From the NCBI GenBank assembly GCA_035524275.1, contig DATKPC010000122.1, forward strand, positions 1 through 64,000: a stretch of DNA of 64,000 nt. Direction: 5' to 3'. Made by a program: the position numbers and the translations under genes. Source of the DNA: DATKPC01 sp035524275. GTDB lineage: Bacteria; Pseudomonadota; Gammaproteobacteria; Burkholderiales; Burkholderiaceae_F. Positions 28,109-36,502 of the stretch are shown here, one piece after another. Under the pieces are notes generated by a model, which was not told the origin of the DNA, did no database searches, and saw nothing but the letters and a program-made list of their open reading frames with translations. The first letter of the stretch is position 1. Each line of letters starts with the position of its first letter.

Positions 28109-29163
28109 GGATGCCCTCCGGCCGGCGCCGCGGGACCGCGCCAGAGGATGCCGCGGACGGCACGACGGAACTCCGACGACTGCAGCAGCATCACGGCAAA
28201 GACGACGGCGGCCTTGACGACGAGATTGATCTCCGGCGGAACGCCGATCGAGTAGATCGTCGACGTCAGCGTCTGGATGATCAATGCGCCGACCAGGCTG
28301 CCGGCGAGGCTGAAGCGCCCTCCGGTGAGCAGCGTGCCGCCGAGGGTCACCGCGAGGATCGCGTCCAGTTCCATCAGCAGGCCGGCGTTGTTGCCGTCGG
28401 CGCTCTTCACGTTCGAGCTGATGATCAATCCGGCCACGCCGGCCGTCAGGCCGCAGAACGCGTAGACCCACAGCGTGATCCAGCGCTGGCGCACGCCGGC
28501 CAGCCGGGCCGCCGGCGGGTTGATGCCGATCGCCCGGATGAACATCCCCAGCGCGGTTCGCGTCACGACGAGCTGCAGCGCGATGAACACGATCGCCGCG
28601 ATGTAGACCGCCACCGGCAATCCGAACAGGAAGCCGTTGCCGATCACGAAGAACGGCGCGTAGTAGACCGTGATGATCTGGCCGTTCGTGATGAGCTGCG
28701 CCACGCCTCGGCCGGCGACCATCAGGATCAGCGTCGCGATGATCGGCTGCATCCCGACCCGGGCAACGAGCAGGCCGTTCCAGAGGCCGCACAGCAGCGC
28801 GACGCCGAGCGCGCACGCGATGGCCAGCCACATCGGGAAGCGGCTGACGTAGGTGGTCACGTCGCCGTGGATCTCGAGCTTGCCGCCGATCATCAACGCG
28901 GCCGTGGCGGCGGAGATCGCCACGACGGCGCCGACCGAGACGTCGATCCCGCGCGTGGCGATCACGAGCGTCATGCCGAGCGCAATGAGGATCAGCGGCG
29001 ACGCCCGGTTGAGTATGTCGATGACGTTGCCGTACAAATGGCCCTCGCGCCACTCGACGTTCCAGAATCCGGGGTTGAACAGCGCATTGCCGGCCAGCAA
29101 CAGGGCCAGCGCGAGGAGCGGCCAGAACAGGCGATGCGCAACCAGCTGCTGCAGCTTCGCCAT
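28105..29163 (-). CDS. ytfT: Sugar ABC transporter permease, YtfT type
   Basis: A 352-residue permease of the same class as YjfF, with PLILIALGMTLVIATRGIDVSVGAVVA and a C-terminal LLMELDAILAVTLGGTLLTGGRFSL. The ATG shares one base with the stop of the ATPase gene (TGATG) and the stop overlaps the yjfF start, so expression of three genes is tightly coupled. About ten membrane helices are predicted by eye. Forms the transmembrane channel with YjfF and is driven by YtfR. Confidence 0.9.
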   Translation of the reverse strand: MAKLQQLVAHRLFWPLLALALLLAGNALFNPGFWNVEWREGHLYGNVIDILNRASPLILIALGMTLVIATRGIDVSVGAVVAISAATAALMIGGKLEIHGDVTTYVSRFPMWLAIACALGVALLCGLWNGLLVARVGMQPIIATLILMVAGRGVAQLITNGQIITVYYAPFFVIGNGFLFGLPVAVYIAAIVFIALQLVVTRTALGMFIRAIGINPPAARLAGVRQRWITLWVYAFCGLTAGVAGLIISSNVKSADGNNAGLLMELDAILAVTLGGTLLTGGRFSLAGSLVGALIIQTLTSTIYSIGVPPEINLVVKAAVVFAVMLLQSSEFRRAVRGILWRGPAAPAGGHP

Positions 29164-30713
29164 CAGGTGCCCGCGGCGATCGTCTGGTAGACCGCCTGCT
29201 CCGTGCTGCCGCCCGGCAGCTCGCCCACCTTGCGGCGATCGCGCATCACGACGATCCGGTCGGACAGGCGCGTGACCTCGTCCATGACCGACGAGATGAA
29301 GAGCACGGCCTTGCCGCTGCGCGCCAGGTCGCGGATCTTGTTCATGATCTCCTGCTTCGCCGCGATGTCGATGCCGCGCGTCGGCTCGTCGAGGATCAGG
29401 ATGTCGGCGTCCGTCGCGAGCCACCGTGCCAGCACGACCTTCTGCTGGTTGCCCCCGGAGAGCTGGCCGACGGGCGTCTCCAGGTCGGGCGTCTTGATGT
29501 CGAGTTCCTGCGCGAAGCGCAGCGCAATCTCGGCCTGACGGCGCGGGCTCAGGAAACGCCAGATGCCCAGCCGCGCCTGCAGGGCCAGCGCGATGTTCTC
29601 GCGCACCGACAGTTCCGGGACGATGCCCTCGGCCTTGCGGTCCTCCGGGCACAGGCCCACCCCCCTGGCGATGGCCTGCGCCGGGTCGTCCAGGCGTGCC
29701 GGCTGCCCGGCGAGGCTCAGTTCGCCGGAGTCGGCGTGCTCGAGGCCGAATAGAAGCCGCGCCAGCTCCGTGCGGCCCGAGCCGAGCAGTCCGCCCAGTC
29801 CGGTGACCTCGCCTCGCTGCAGCAGAAGGTCCGTCGGATGCAGCAGGCCGCGCCGCCCCAGACCTCGAGCGACGAGCGCCGGCGTTCCGCTGGCCGCGTG
29901 CTCGGACGCCGATGCGGGCGCGACGCCGGCGACGAATTCGCGTCCGACCATCGCGGCGATGAGCGCGGAGGCCCGCAGCTCGCTCGCCGGATACTCCCCG
30001 ATCAGCGCGCCGTTGCGCAGCACCGTGATCCGGTCGGCGATCTCGTAGACCTGGTCGATGAAATGCGTGACGAAGAGGATCGCGAGGCCGTCGCTGCGCA
30101 ACTGGCGCAGGACGTCGAACAGCCTGCGCACCTCGTCCTCGTCGAGGCTGGAGGTCGGCTCGTCGAGGATGAGGACGCGCGAGGACACGCTGAGCGCGCG
30201 CGCGATCGCGACCATCTGCTGAACGGCGACGGAATAGCTCGCCAACAGGCGCGTGACGTCGATGTCGAGATTCAGCTTCGACAACAGTTCCTTGGCCTGG
30301 CTCGCCATTCGCGGCCAATCGATTCGCCAGGCGCCGGAAGCCCCTTTCCTCGGGTAGCGGCCGGCAAAGATGTTCTCCGCGACCGAAAGGTTCGGGCAGA
30401 GGTTGACTTCCTGGTAGACGGTGCTCACGCCCAGCTTCTGGGCCTCGAGCGGCGACGACGGGTGGATGGCCCGGCCGGCGAGCTCGATGGTTCCGGCATC
30501 GGCCGGATAGACGCCGGTCAGGACCTTGATCAGCGTCGACTTGCCGGCGCCGTTCTGGCCCATCAGCGCATGGATTTCTCCGGGGAAGAGGCGGAAGTCG
30601 ACACCGACCAGCGCCCGCACGCCGGGAAAGCTCTTCCGGACGCCGGTCATCTGCAGCATGGCCGGGGGCGGCCCTGCCCCCCGTGCCCCTGCCGGCGCTG
30701 CTTCCTCCATCAA
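29163..30713 (-). CDS. ytfR: Sugar ABC transporter ATPase, YtfR type (two NBDs)
   Basis: A 516-residue double ATPase. The first nucleotide-binding domain has a canonical Walker A (GQNGAGKST), a divergent signature (YSVAVQQM) and Walker B (LILDEPTSSLD). The second has the degenerate P-loop GLLGSGRTE, a canonical signature LSGGNQQK and Walker B LILDEPTRGID, as is normal for sugar ABC ATPases such as RbsA and YtfR. Energises uptake through YtfT/YjfF. It is separated from ytfQ by 154 bases holding a large hairpin, which should make the binding protein more abundant than the ATPase. Confidence 0.92.
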   Translation of the reverse strand: MMEEAAPAGARGAGPPPAMLQMTGVRKSFPGVRALVGVDFRLFPGEIHALMGQNGAGKSTLIKVLTGVYPADAGTIELAGRAIHPSSPLEAQKLGVSTVYQEVNLCPNLSVAENIFAGRYPRKGASGAWRIDWPRMASQAKELLSKLNLDIDVTRLLASYSVAVQQMVAIARALSVSSRVLILDEPTSSLDEDEVRRLFDVLRQLRSDGLAILFVTHFIDQVYEIADRITVLRNGALIGEYPASELRASALIAAMVGREFVAGVAPASASEHAASGTPALVARGLGRRGLLHPTDLLLQRGEVTGLGGLLGSGRTELARLLFGLEHADSGELSLAGQPARLDDPAQAIARGVGLCPEDRKAEGIVPELSVRENIALALQARLGIWRFLSPRRQAEIALRFAQELDIKTPDLETPVGQLSGGNQQKVVLARWLATDADILILDEPTRGIDIAAKQEIMNKIRDLARSGKAVLFISSVMDEVTRLSDRIVVMRDRRKVGELPGGSTEQAVYQTIAAGT

Positions 30714-30800
30714 CGGCTCCCGCCTGTCTCGCGGCTACGTTGCCGGCACGCCGGCCGGCCTGCGAGCACCTGCACCAAGGACTCCCGGATCGTTTATACC

Positions 30801-30828
30801 GCCTCCCGCCCGCGAGCGGGTGGGAGGC
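30801..30828 (-). terminator. Intra-operon hairpin between ytfQ and ytfR
   Basis: Arms of 13 bp (GCCTCCCGCCCGC and its complement with one mismatch) around a 2-base loop, 40 bases after the ytfQ stop. There is no U-run. In sugar ABC operons such structures protect the 3' end of the binding-protein message and reduce read-through to the membrane genes. Confidence 0.55.
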
Positions 30829-30867
30829 GTGTCGAAGCGGGAGCGACGATCGATCGAACGTCGGGAC

Positions 30868-31830
30868 TCAGTACTTGCGGCTCGGGAACTCTTTCGCGGC
30901 GACCTCCATCGGGAACACGCTTTCCTGCGTGACGATCCGGCGCGGCAGCGACTTGCCGGCCTTCAGGTCCTTGACGGCCTGCATGAGTTGAGGCCCGAGC
31001 AGCGGGCTGCACTCCACCGACACGTTGAGCTTGCCGGCGATCATCGCCTCGAACGCGCCCTTCACGCCGTCGATCGAGATGATGATGATGTCCTTGCCCG
31101 GCTTCATGCCGGCTTCCTCGATGGCCTGGATCGCGCCAATCGCCATGTCGTCGTTGTGCGCGAAGAGAACGTTGATCTTCTTGCCTTCGGCCTTGAGGAA
31201 GGCCTCCATGACCTCCTTGCCCTTCGCGCGCGTGAAATCGCCGGTCTGCGAGCGGATGATCTTCAGGCGCGGATTGGCCTTGATGATCTCCTCGAAGCCT
31301 TTCTTGCGGTCGATCGCCGGCGCGGAGCCGACGGTGCCCTGGAGCTCGACGATGTTCACGTCGCCGGTCGTGCCCTTTTCCTTTTCAAGCAGCCAGCGGC
31401 CGGCACGGCGACCCTCCTCGACGAAATCCGACCCCATGAACGTGACCCACAGGCTTTCGTCCTTCACGTCGACGGCGCGGTCGGTGAGGATGACCGGGAT
31501 ATTCGCCGCCTTCGCCTCGCGCAGCACGGTCTCCCAACCCGATTCGACGACGGGCGAGAACGCGATCACGTCGACCTTCTGCGCGATGAACGAGCGGATC
31601 GCCTTGATCTGGTTCTCCTGCTTCTGCTGCGCATCGGAAAACTTCAGCTCGATGCCGGCGTCCTTCGCGGCCTGCTTGATCGATTCCGTATTTGCCGTAC
31701 GCCATTCCGACTCCGCGCCGATCTGGCTGAAGCCGAGGACGATCTTGTCGGCGGCGAACGCTCCCTGATACAGCGCACCTACCATCGATGCGGACACCAC
31801 TCCGATGAACTGACGGCGGTCCATGGTCAT
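30868..31830 (-). CDS. ytfQ: Periplasmic sugar-binding protein, YtfQ type
   Basis: A 320-residue solute-binding protein of the ribose/galactose class. After a signal peptide with a Tat-like MDRRQFIGVV start (ending near GAFA) come KIVLGFSQIGAESEWRTANTESI, the typical YtfQ ligand loop, VILTDRAVDVKDESL and NVLFAHNDDMAIGAIQAIEEAG. Three in-frame ATGs (31833, 31830, 31824) lie behind GGAGA; I chose the middle one for its spacing. First gene of the transporter operon and preceded by an AraC-like element, so arabinose uptake is the likely job. Confidence 0.9.
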   Translation of the reverse strand: MTMDRRQFIGVVSASMVGALYQGAFAADKIVLGFSQIGAESEWRTANTESIKQAAKDAGIELKFSDAQQKQENQIKAIRSFIAQKVDVIAFSPVVESGWETVLREAKAANIPVILTDRAVDVKDESLWVTFMGSDFVEEGRRAGRWLLEKEKGTTGDVNIVELQGTVGSAPAIDRKKGFEEIIKANPRLKIIRSQTGDFTRAKGKEVMEAFLKAEGKKINVLFAHNDDMAIGAIQAIEEAGMKPGKDIIIISIDGVKGAFEAMIAGKLNVSVECSPLLGPQLMQAVKDLKAGKSLPRRIVTQESVFPMEVAAKEFPSRKY

Positions 31831-31944
31831 CATTGTCTCCGGTTGTCTCCAAGCGCTCTTTTTCGCTGGGCGGCCCGTGGCGAGCCGTTGAGCGTCGAGC
31901 GGTCCAGTTTCACGCCACGAACCGCGAAGGGCCAGACATCTCCT

Positions 31945-31969
31945 TGCTGTAGATATGTACAAATTGGTC
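31945..31969 (+). promoter_or_regulatory. Predicted AraC operator upstream of ytfQ
   Basis: A 25-bp element (TGCTGTAGA then TATGTACAAATTGGTC) identical at 21 of 25 positions to one upstream of araB, in the same orientation and at a similar distance (115 nt to the start codon). Its TATGNA-N7-G core fits the E. coli AraC half-site TATGGA-N7-GCTA. Confidence 0.6.
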
Positions 31970-32079
31970 GAAACCCGCGACGACAGCGCCGGCCACGCGA
32001 GGCTGCCGCAACCGCATTGCGAAGCATTCTCGCGTGCTGCACGGAAGCGGCCTCCGATGAAACGCGAACCGCAAAACCG

Positions 32080-33576
32080 TCAGGACGAAAACGCCACGTC
32101 GTTCCAGCGCAGTTCCTGCTTCAGGCGCGGAATGTCCGTGTCGGCGCCGATGTGGACGAACTCGATGTCGAACATCTCGGCGAAGGTGCGCAACTGGCCG
32201 ACCTGCACGTTCTGGCTGAAGACGGTGTGGTGCGCGCCGCCCGCATGGATCCACGCTTCGGTGCCGCGGAAAAGGTCCGGCAACGGCCTGTACACGGCAC
32301 GCGCCGTCGGCAGCATCGGCAACGGATGCGGCGGCGCGACCACGTCCACTTCATGCGAAATGAGGCGGAACCGGTTGCCGAGATCGATCAGCGTGCTGTG
32401 AATGGCGCGGCCGGGCCGCGCGCTGAAGATGAGCCGCGCCGGATCCGCCTTCTTCCCGATCGACAGCGGCTGGACATCGAGCAGCGGACGCGCCTCGGCC
32501 GCGAGGCTCGGACAGACCTCGAGCATGTGCGCGCCGATGACGAGTTCGCGGCCGGGCGTCAGGTCGTACGTATAGTCCTCCATGAACGAGGCGCCCCCGG
32601 GGCGCCCGGCGCCCATGATCTTGATCGCCCGCAGCAGGGCCGAGGTCTTCCAGTCGCCTTCGGCCCCGAACCCGTAGCCTTTCTTCATCAGGCGCTGCAC
32701 GGACAGGCCGGGCAGTTGCGCGAGGCCATGGAGGTTCTCGAACGTCGTCGTGAAGGCGCCGAAGCCGCCGCGCTCGAGGAACGCCTGCAGGCCGATTTCG
32801 ATGCGCGCCGCGTCGAGGACGTGGCGGCGCTTCTCGCCGCCGGCACGTGCCGCCGCGCTCAATTCGTATTCGCTTTCGTATTCGCGAACGAGCGACTCGA
32901 CCTGGGCGTCGGTCGCGCGCTCGACGGCCTCGACGAGGTCGCCGAGGCCGTAGCCGTTGACCGCGTATCCGAAGCGGATCTGGGCCTCGACCTTGTCGCC
33001 CTCGGTGACCGCCACCTCGCGCATGTTGTCGCCGAACCGCGCGACCTTCAGTCGCCGGCTGTCATGGACGGCCGTGCAGACCCGCATCCAGTCGCCGAGC
33101 GATCCCCGGACGTCCGGAGCCTGCCAATGCCCGACGACCACGGTGTGCGACCGGCGCAGGCGGGCGCCGATGAACCCGTACTCGCGCCCGCCATGCGCCG
33201 TCTGGTTCAGGTTCATGAAGTTCATGTCCATCGTCGCCCACGGGACCTCGACGGCGAACTGCGTGTGCAGCTGCATGAACGGCTTCTGCAGCGCGGTCAG
33301 GCCGGCGATCCACATCCGCGCCGGCGAGAACGTATGCATCCACGTCACGAGGCCCGCGCAGCGCTCGTCGTTGTTCGCCTCGCGGCACAGCGCCAGGATG
33401 CCGTCCGGATCCGTCACCGTCGGCTTCAGGACGAGGCGCGCCGGCAGCGCGCCCTCCTTGTTCAGCCCGGCGACGATCGCCTCGGCGTGCTCGGCCACCT
33501 GCTGCAGCGTCTTCGGCCCGTAAAGGTGCTGGCTGCCGACGACGAACCAGAAATCGACTTGCGGATACGTCTTCAT
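32080..33576 (-). CDS. araA: L-arabinose isomerase
   Basis: Converts L-arabinose to L-ribulose, the first step of the isomerase pathway; a manganese-dependent cytoplasmic enzyme. At 498 residues it is the usual length. VDFWFVVGSQHLYGPKTLQQV opens the protein and the active-site region shows GFGAEGDWKTSALLRA, SFMEDYTYDL and AGGAHHTVFSQ, containing the conserved Glu and His residues. It is the third gene of araB-araD-araA, 57 bases after araD. The 249 bases behind it, before ytfQ, carry the AraC-like element. Confidence 0.97.
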   Translation of the reverse strand: MKTYPQVDFWFVVGSQHLYGPKTLQQVAEHAEAIVAGLNKEGALPARLVLKPTVTDPDGILALCREANNDERCAGLVTWMHTFSPARMWIAGLTALQKPFMQLHTQFAVEVPWATMDMNFMNLNQTAHGGREYGFIGARLRRSHTVVVGHWQAPDVRGSLGDWMRVCTAVHDSRRLKVARFGDNMREVAVTEGDKVEAQIRFGYAVNGYGLGDLVEAVERATDAQVESLVREYESEYELSAAARAGGEKRRHVLDAARIEIGLQAFLERGGFGAFTTTFENLHGLAQLPGLSVQRLMKKGYGFGAEGDWKTSALLRAIKIMGAGRPGGASFMEDYTYDLTPGRELVIGAHMLEVCPSLAAEARPLLDVQPLSIGKKADPARLIFSARPGRAIHSTLIDLGNRFRLISHEVDVVAPPHPLPMLPTARAVYRPLPDLFRGTEAWIHAGGAHHTVFSQNVQVGQLRTFAEMFDIEFVHIGADTDIPRLKQELRWNDVAFSS

Positions 33577-33633
33577 TCGGGACCCCGTTTCTTCATGAGC
33601 CGATTGCGGCCGCGCGACGGGCGCCGCCGCGAC

Positions 33634-34326
33634 TCACCGCTGACCGTAGTAGGCGTTCTTGCCGTGCTTGCGCAGAAAATGTTTGTCGAGCAGAAAGTCG
33701 GCGATCGGCGGGCAGGCGGCATCGATCGCCAGCGTCAACAAGGCCATGCGCGCGACCTCCTCCAGGACGACCGCGTTGTGCACGGCCTCGGCCGGATCGG
33801 CTCCCCAGGCGAACGGCGCGTGCTCCGCGACGAGCACGCCCGGGCAGGCCATGGGGTCGAGGCCGCGGAAGGTCTCGACGATCACGCGACCGGTGTTCAG
33901 CTCGTAGTCGCTGTCGACCTCCTCCGGTCGCAGCGGGCGCGAGCAGGGGATCGGGCCGTGGAAGTAGTCGGCGTGCGTCGTGCCCAGCGCCGGTATCGGC
34001 CGCTTCGCCTGCGCCCACGCGGCGCCGTGGGTCGAATGCGTATGCACGATTCCGCGAAGCTGCGGCCAGGTCCGGTAGAGCAGCAGGTGCGTCGCGGTGT
34101 CGGAAGACGGCTTGAGCGTGCCCTCGATCCTCTCGCCGTGGAGCGACAGCACGACGATGTCGTCGATCCCGAGGCGCTCGTACGGGACGCCGCTCGGCTT
34201 GATCGCGACGATGCCGGCGTCGGGGTCGAAACCGCTCGCGTTGCCCCAGGTGAATGTGACGAGCCCGTGCCTCGGAAGGTCGAGATTGGCCTCCAGGACC
34301 GCCTGCTTCAGCGACCGCGTCGTCAT
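33634..34326 (-). CDS. araD: L-ribulose-5-phosphate 4-epimerase
   Basis: Makes D-xylulose 5-phosphate from L-ribulose 5-phosphate by a retro-aldol reaction at a zinc site. The 230-residue class II aldolase-fold protein shows TWGNASGFDP, IKPSGVPYE, the zinc ligands HTHSTHG and a later His in LVAEHAPFAWG, plus HADYFHGPIP. It ends in FLRKHGKNAYYGQR, typical of AraD. The start ATG overlaps the araB stop (ATGA), so the two are translationally coupled. Confidence 0.96.
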   Translation of the reverse strand: MTTRSLKQAVLEANLDLPRHGLVTFTWGNASGFDPDAGIVAIKPSGVPYERLGIDDIVVLSLHGERIEGTLKPSSDTATHLLLYRTWPQLRGIVHTHSTHGAAWAQAKRPIPALGTTHADYFHGPIPCSRPLRPEEVDSDYELNTGRVIVETFRGLDPMACPGVLVAEHAPFAWGADPAEAVHNAVVLEEVARMALLTLAIDAACPPIADFLLDKHFLRKHGKNAYYGQR

Positions 34327-36029
34327 CGGCCGCTCCCGTCGGCGCCAGGCGTCGCGGCCGAGGCCGAATACAGCGGCTCCGCGGCGTGCCCCCACCGGCC
34401 GTAACGCTGGTAGAGCGCCTCGTAGGCCGCGACGCGCGACGGTTCCGGCCGGAACGTCTGCGCGGCGCGGCTCGCCATCGCCGCCTGTGCCGCCGGAACG
34501 TCGGCGTGCACGCCGGCGGCGACCGCGGCGAAGATCGAGGCACCGAGGGCGCAGCACTGCTCGGACGCCACGACGTCGACTTCCCGATCCAGGACGTCGG
34601 CCATCGCCTGCATCACCGCGGTCGACTTGTGCGCGATGCCGCCCAGCGCCAGCACCCGCTTCACCGGCACGCCCTGCGATTCGAAGCACTCCGTGATCGC
34701 ACGGGCGCCGAAGGCCGTCGACGCGACGAACGCGCCGAACAGCGCCGGCGCATCGGTGCCCAGCGTCAACCCACCGATGACGCCCTGCAGTCGCTGGTTC
34801 GCGTTCGGCGTCCGTCGGCCGTTGAGCCAGTCGAGCACGACCGGCAGGTGCTCCAGGTCCGGCCGGCGCGACCACTGCGCCGTCAGTTCGGGCAGGATCC
34901 GGTCGCGCAGGTTCGCGAGATCGGAACGCAGTTCCGGCCGGACGCTGGCTGCCATCTCGAGCGACCAGGCCAGCGTCTGCGCGAGCCAGGCGTACATGTC
35001 GCCGAAAGCCGATTGGCCGGCCTCGAGCCCGATCCAGCCCGGGACGACCGAGCCGTCGACCTGGCCGCAAATGCCCGCGATCGTGCGATCGCCGATCTGC
35101 CCCGGATCGGCGACCAGGATGTCGCACGTCGACGTGCCGATCACCTTGCACAGCGTGTACGGCTGCGCGCCCGCGCCGACCGCTCCCATGTGGCAATCGA
35201 ACGCGCCGCCGCTCACGACGACGTTCTCCGGCAGGTCGAGCCGTTGCGCCCATTCGGCGCGGATGCGCCCGACCGGGACTTCGGCCGTCTGGCTGTCGAC
35301 GAACATCGGCGAGTCCAGGTCGCGGACGAGAAGCGGGTCGAGCGCCGCAAGAAAGTCGCTCGACGGCAACCCGCCCCAGGCCTTCGACCACAGCGACTTG
35401 TGCCCCGCCGCGCAGCGACCGCGCGGCAGGGCGCGCGGTTCGGTCCGCCCGACGAGCAGCGCCGGCACCCAGTCACACAACTCGACCCAGTTCGTTGCCG
35501 CGGCGCGGACTGCGGCATCCGACCGGCTGACGTGCGCAATCTTCGCCCACCACCACTCCGACGAATAGATGCCGCCGGCATAGCGGGTGTAGTCGACGAA
35601 CCGGCCGCCATGCGCGAGCGCGTTCAGTTCCTCCGCTTCCCGGATGGCCGTGTGGTCCTTCCACAAGACGAACATCGCGTTCGGGTTGTCGGCGAATTCA
35701 GCCCGCTCCGCGAGGATGCGCCCCTGCGCGTCGATCGGCGCCGGCGTCGATCCGGTCGAATCGACGCCAAGCGCGACGATGGCCTCGCGTCCCGCCGGAC
35801 CCAGCAGTCGGACGACCTCGCGGACCGCAGCGGTGAAGGCCTCGATGTAGTCGAGCGGGTGGTGACGGAACTGCTGCCGTATTGCGTCGCAATATCGGCC
35901 TTGGCTCCAGCGCGGATACGGAGCGACATGCGTCGCGAGTTCGGCGCCGTCGGCGGCGCGCACGGCGAGCGCACGGACCGTGTCCGTACCGAAGTCGAGT
36001 CCGATGCAAATCGAGTGGGCGGTACTCAC
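34323..36029 (-). CDS. araB: Ribulokinase
   Basis: Phosphorylates L-ribulose with ATP. This FGGY-family kinase of 568 residues begins CIGLDFGTDTVRALAV, has GVDSTGSTPAP and the C-terminal sugar-kinase motif LALGGIAHKSTAVMQAMADVL. The start is the GTG giving VSTAHSICIG; the open frame upstream is not kinase-like and would include the operator. First gene of araBDA, divergent from araC with 473 bases between. Regulation by AraC is expected from the conserved element about 104 bases upstream. Confidence 0.95.
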   Translation of the reverse strand: MSTAHSICIGLDFGTDTVRALAVRAADGAELATHVAPYPRWSQGRYCDAIRQQFRHHPLDYIEAFTAAVREVVRLLGPAGREAIVALGVDSTGSTPAPIDAQGRILAERAEFADNPNAMFVLWKDHTAIREAEELNALAHGGRFVDYTRYAGGIYSSEWWWAKIAHVSRSDAAVRAAATNWVELCDWVPALLVGRTEPRALPRGRCAAGHKSLWSKAWGGLPSSDFLAALDPLLVRDLDSPMFVDSQTAEVPVGRIRAEWAQRLDLPENVVVSGGAFDCHMGAVGAGAQPYTLCKVIGTSTCDILVADPGQIGDRTIAGICGQVDGSVVPGWIGLEAGQSAFGDMYAWLAQTLAWSLEMAASVRPELRSDLANLRDRILPELTAQWSRRPDLEHLPVVLDWLNGRRTPNANQRLQGVIGGLTLGTDAPALFGAFVASTAFGARAITECFESQGVPVKRVLALGGIAHKSTAVMQAMADVLDREVDVVASEQCCALGASIFAAVAAGVHADVPAAQAAMASRAAQTFRPEPSRVAAYEALYQRYGRWGHAAEPLYSASAATPGADGSGR

Positions 36030-36502
36030 GGCGTCGTGACGTCGCCGCGCTGGAACGCGCGACCAGCGTCGAAGTTGAACGTGAAGGAGCGTGAAGGATA
36101 GGCCGGCGCGCAAGTCCGGGAAGGCATCGTGCTGCTGAAGATATGCACAAAACGGTCCGGGTGCGAATCTGCGCATGGCGTTTCGATGCGCCGCAACATC
36201 GGCGGGCCCGTGCGTCGCTCGTGGTCGGCGCGCGCGGGTTCGTCGACCGATGTCGATGGGCCTGCTTCAGTTGGGGCGGTTCCCTAGGCATACTTCGCAT
36301 CCCTTCGATGACGACGGGCCGGCGCGCGCCGTCCACCGGATGTCGCGGAAAACGTTAAGGGAGGCAGGGATGACGAACGATCTGCCCGACGAGGCCCCCC
36401 GGGGCGGGCCGGGACCGCGGACCGCGGGCGGCCTGCGACCGGCGGCTCGCCGCCATCGGCCCGGGGGTTGAACGTTTCGGCCATGGTCGAGATGGAGTCG
36501 GC
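36030..36502. other. araB-araC divergent control region
   Basis: A 473-base non-coding region. On the araB side it holds the AraC-like element at 36133-36157 and, between it and araB, a possible minus-strand -10 TATCCT (36095-36100). The araC side is very GC-rich with several short palindromes near 36410-36470. Short open frames here have no ribosome binding site and atypical composition, so I regard them as non-coding. Confidence 0.65.
36133..36157 (+). promoter_or_regulatory. Predicted AraC operator upstream of araB
   Basis: A 25-bp element (TGCTGAAGA then TATGCACAAAACGGTC) nearly identical to that before ytfQ. Read on the araB coding strand the core becomes a GAC-N7-TGCATA pattern, the same orientation as AraI1 relative to araB in E. 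coli. It would lie roughly at -45 to -70 if the TATCCT at 36095-36100 is the -10. Confidence 0.6.

Noticed and set aside
30526..34404. Long plus-strand open frame opposite ytfQ, araA and araD
   Set aside because: Antisense to three well-conserved genes, low-complexity Arg/Asp/Leu composition, no ribosome binding site.
36175..36471. Small open frame in the araB-araC intergenic region
   Set aside because: No ribosome binding site, Arg/Pro/Gly-rich random-looking product, and it lies in the regulatory region.
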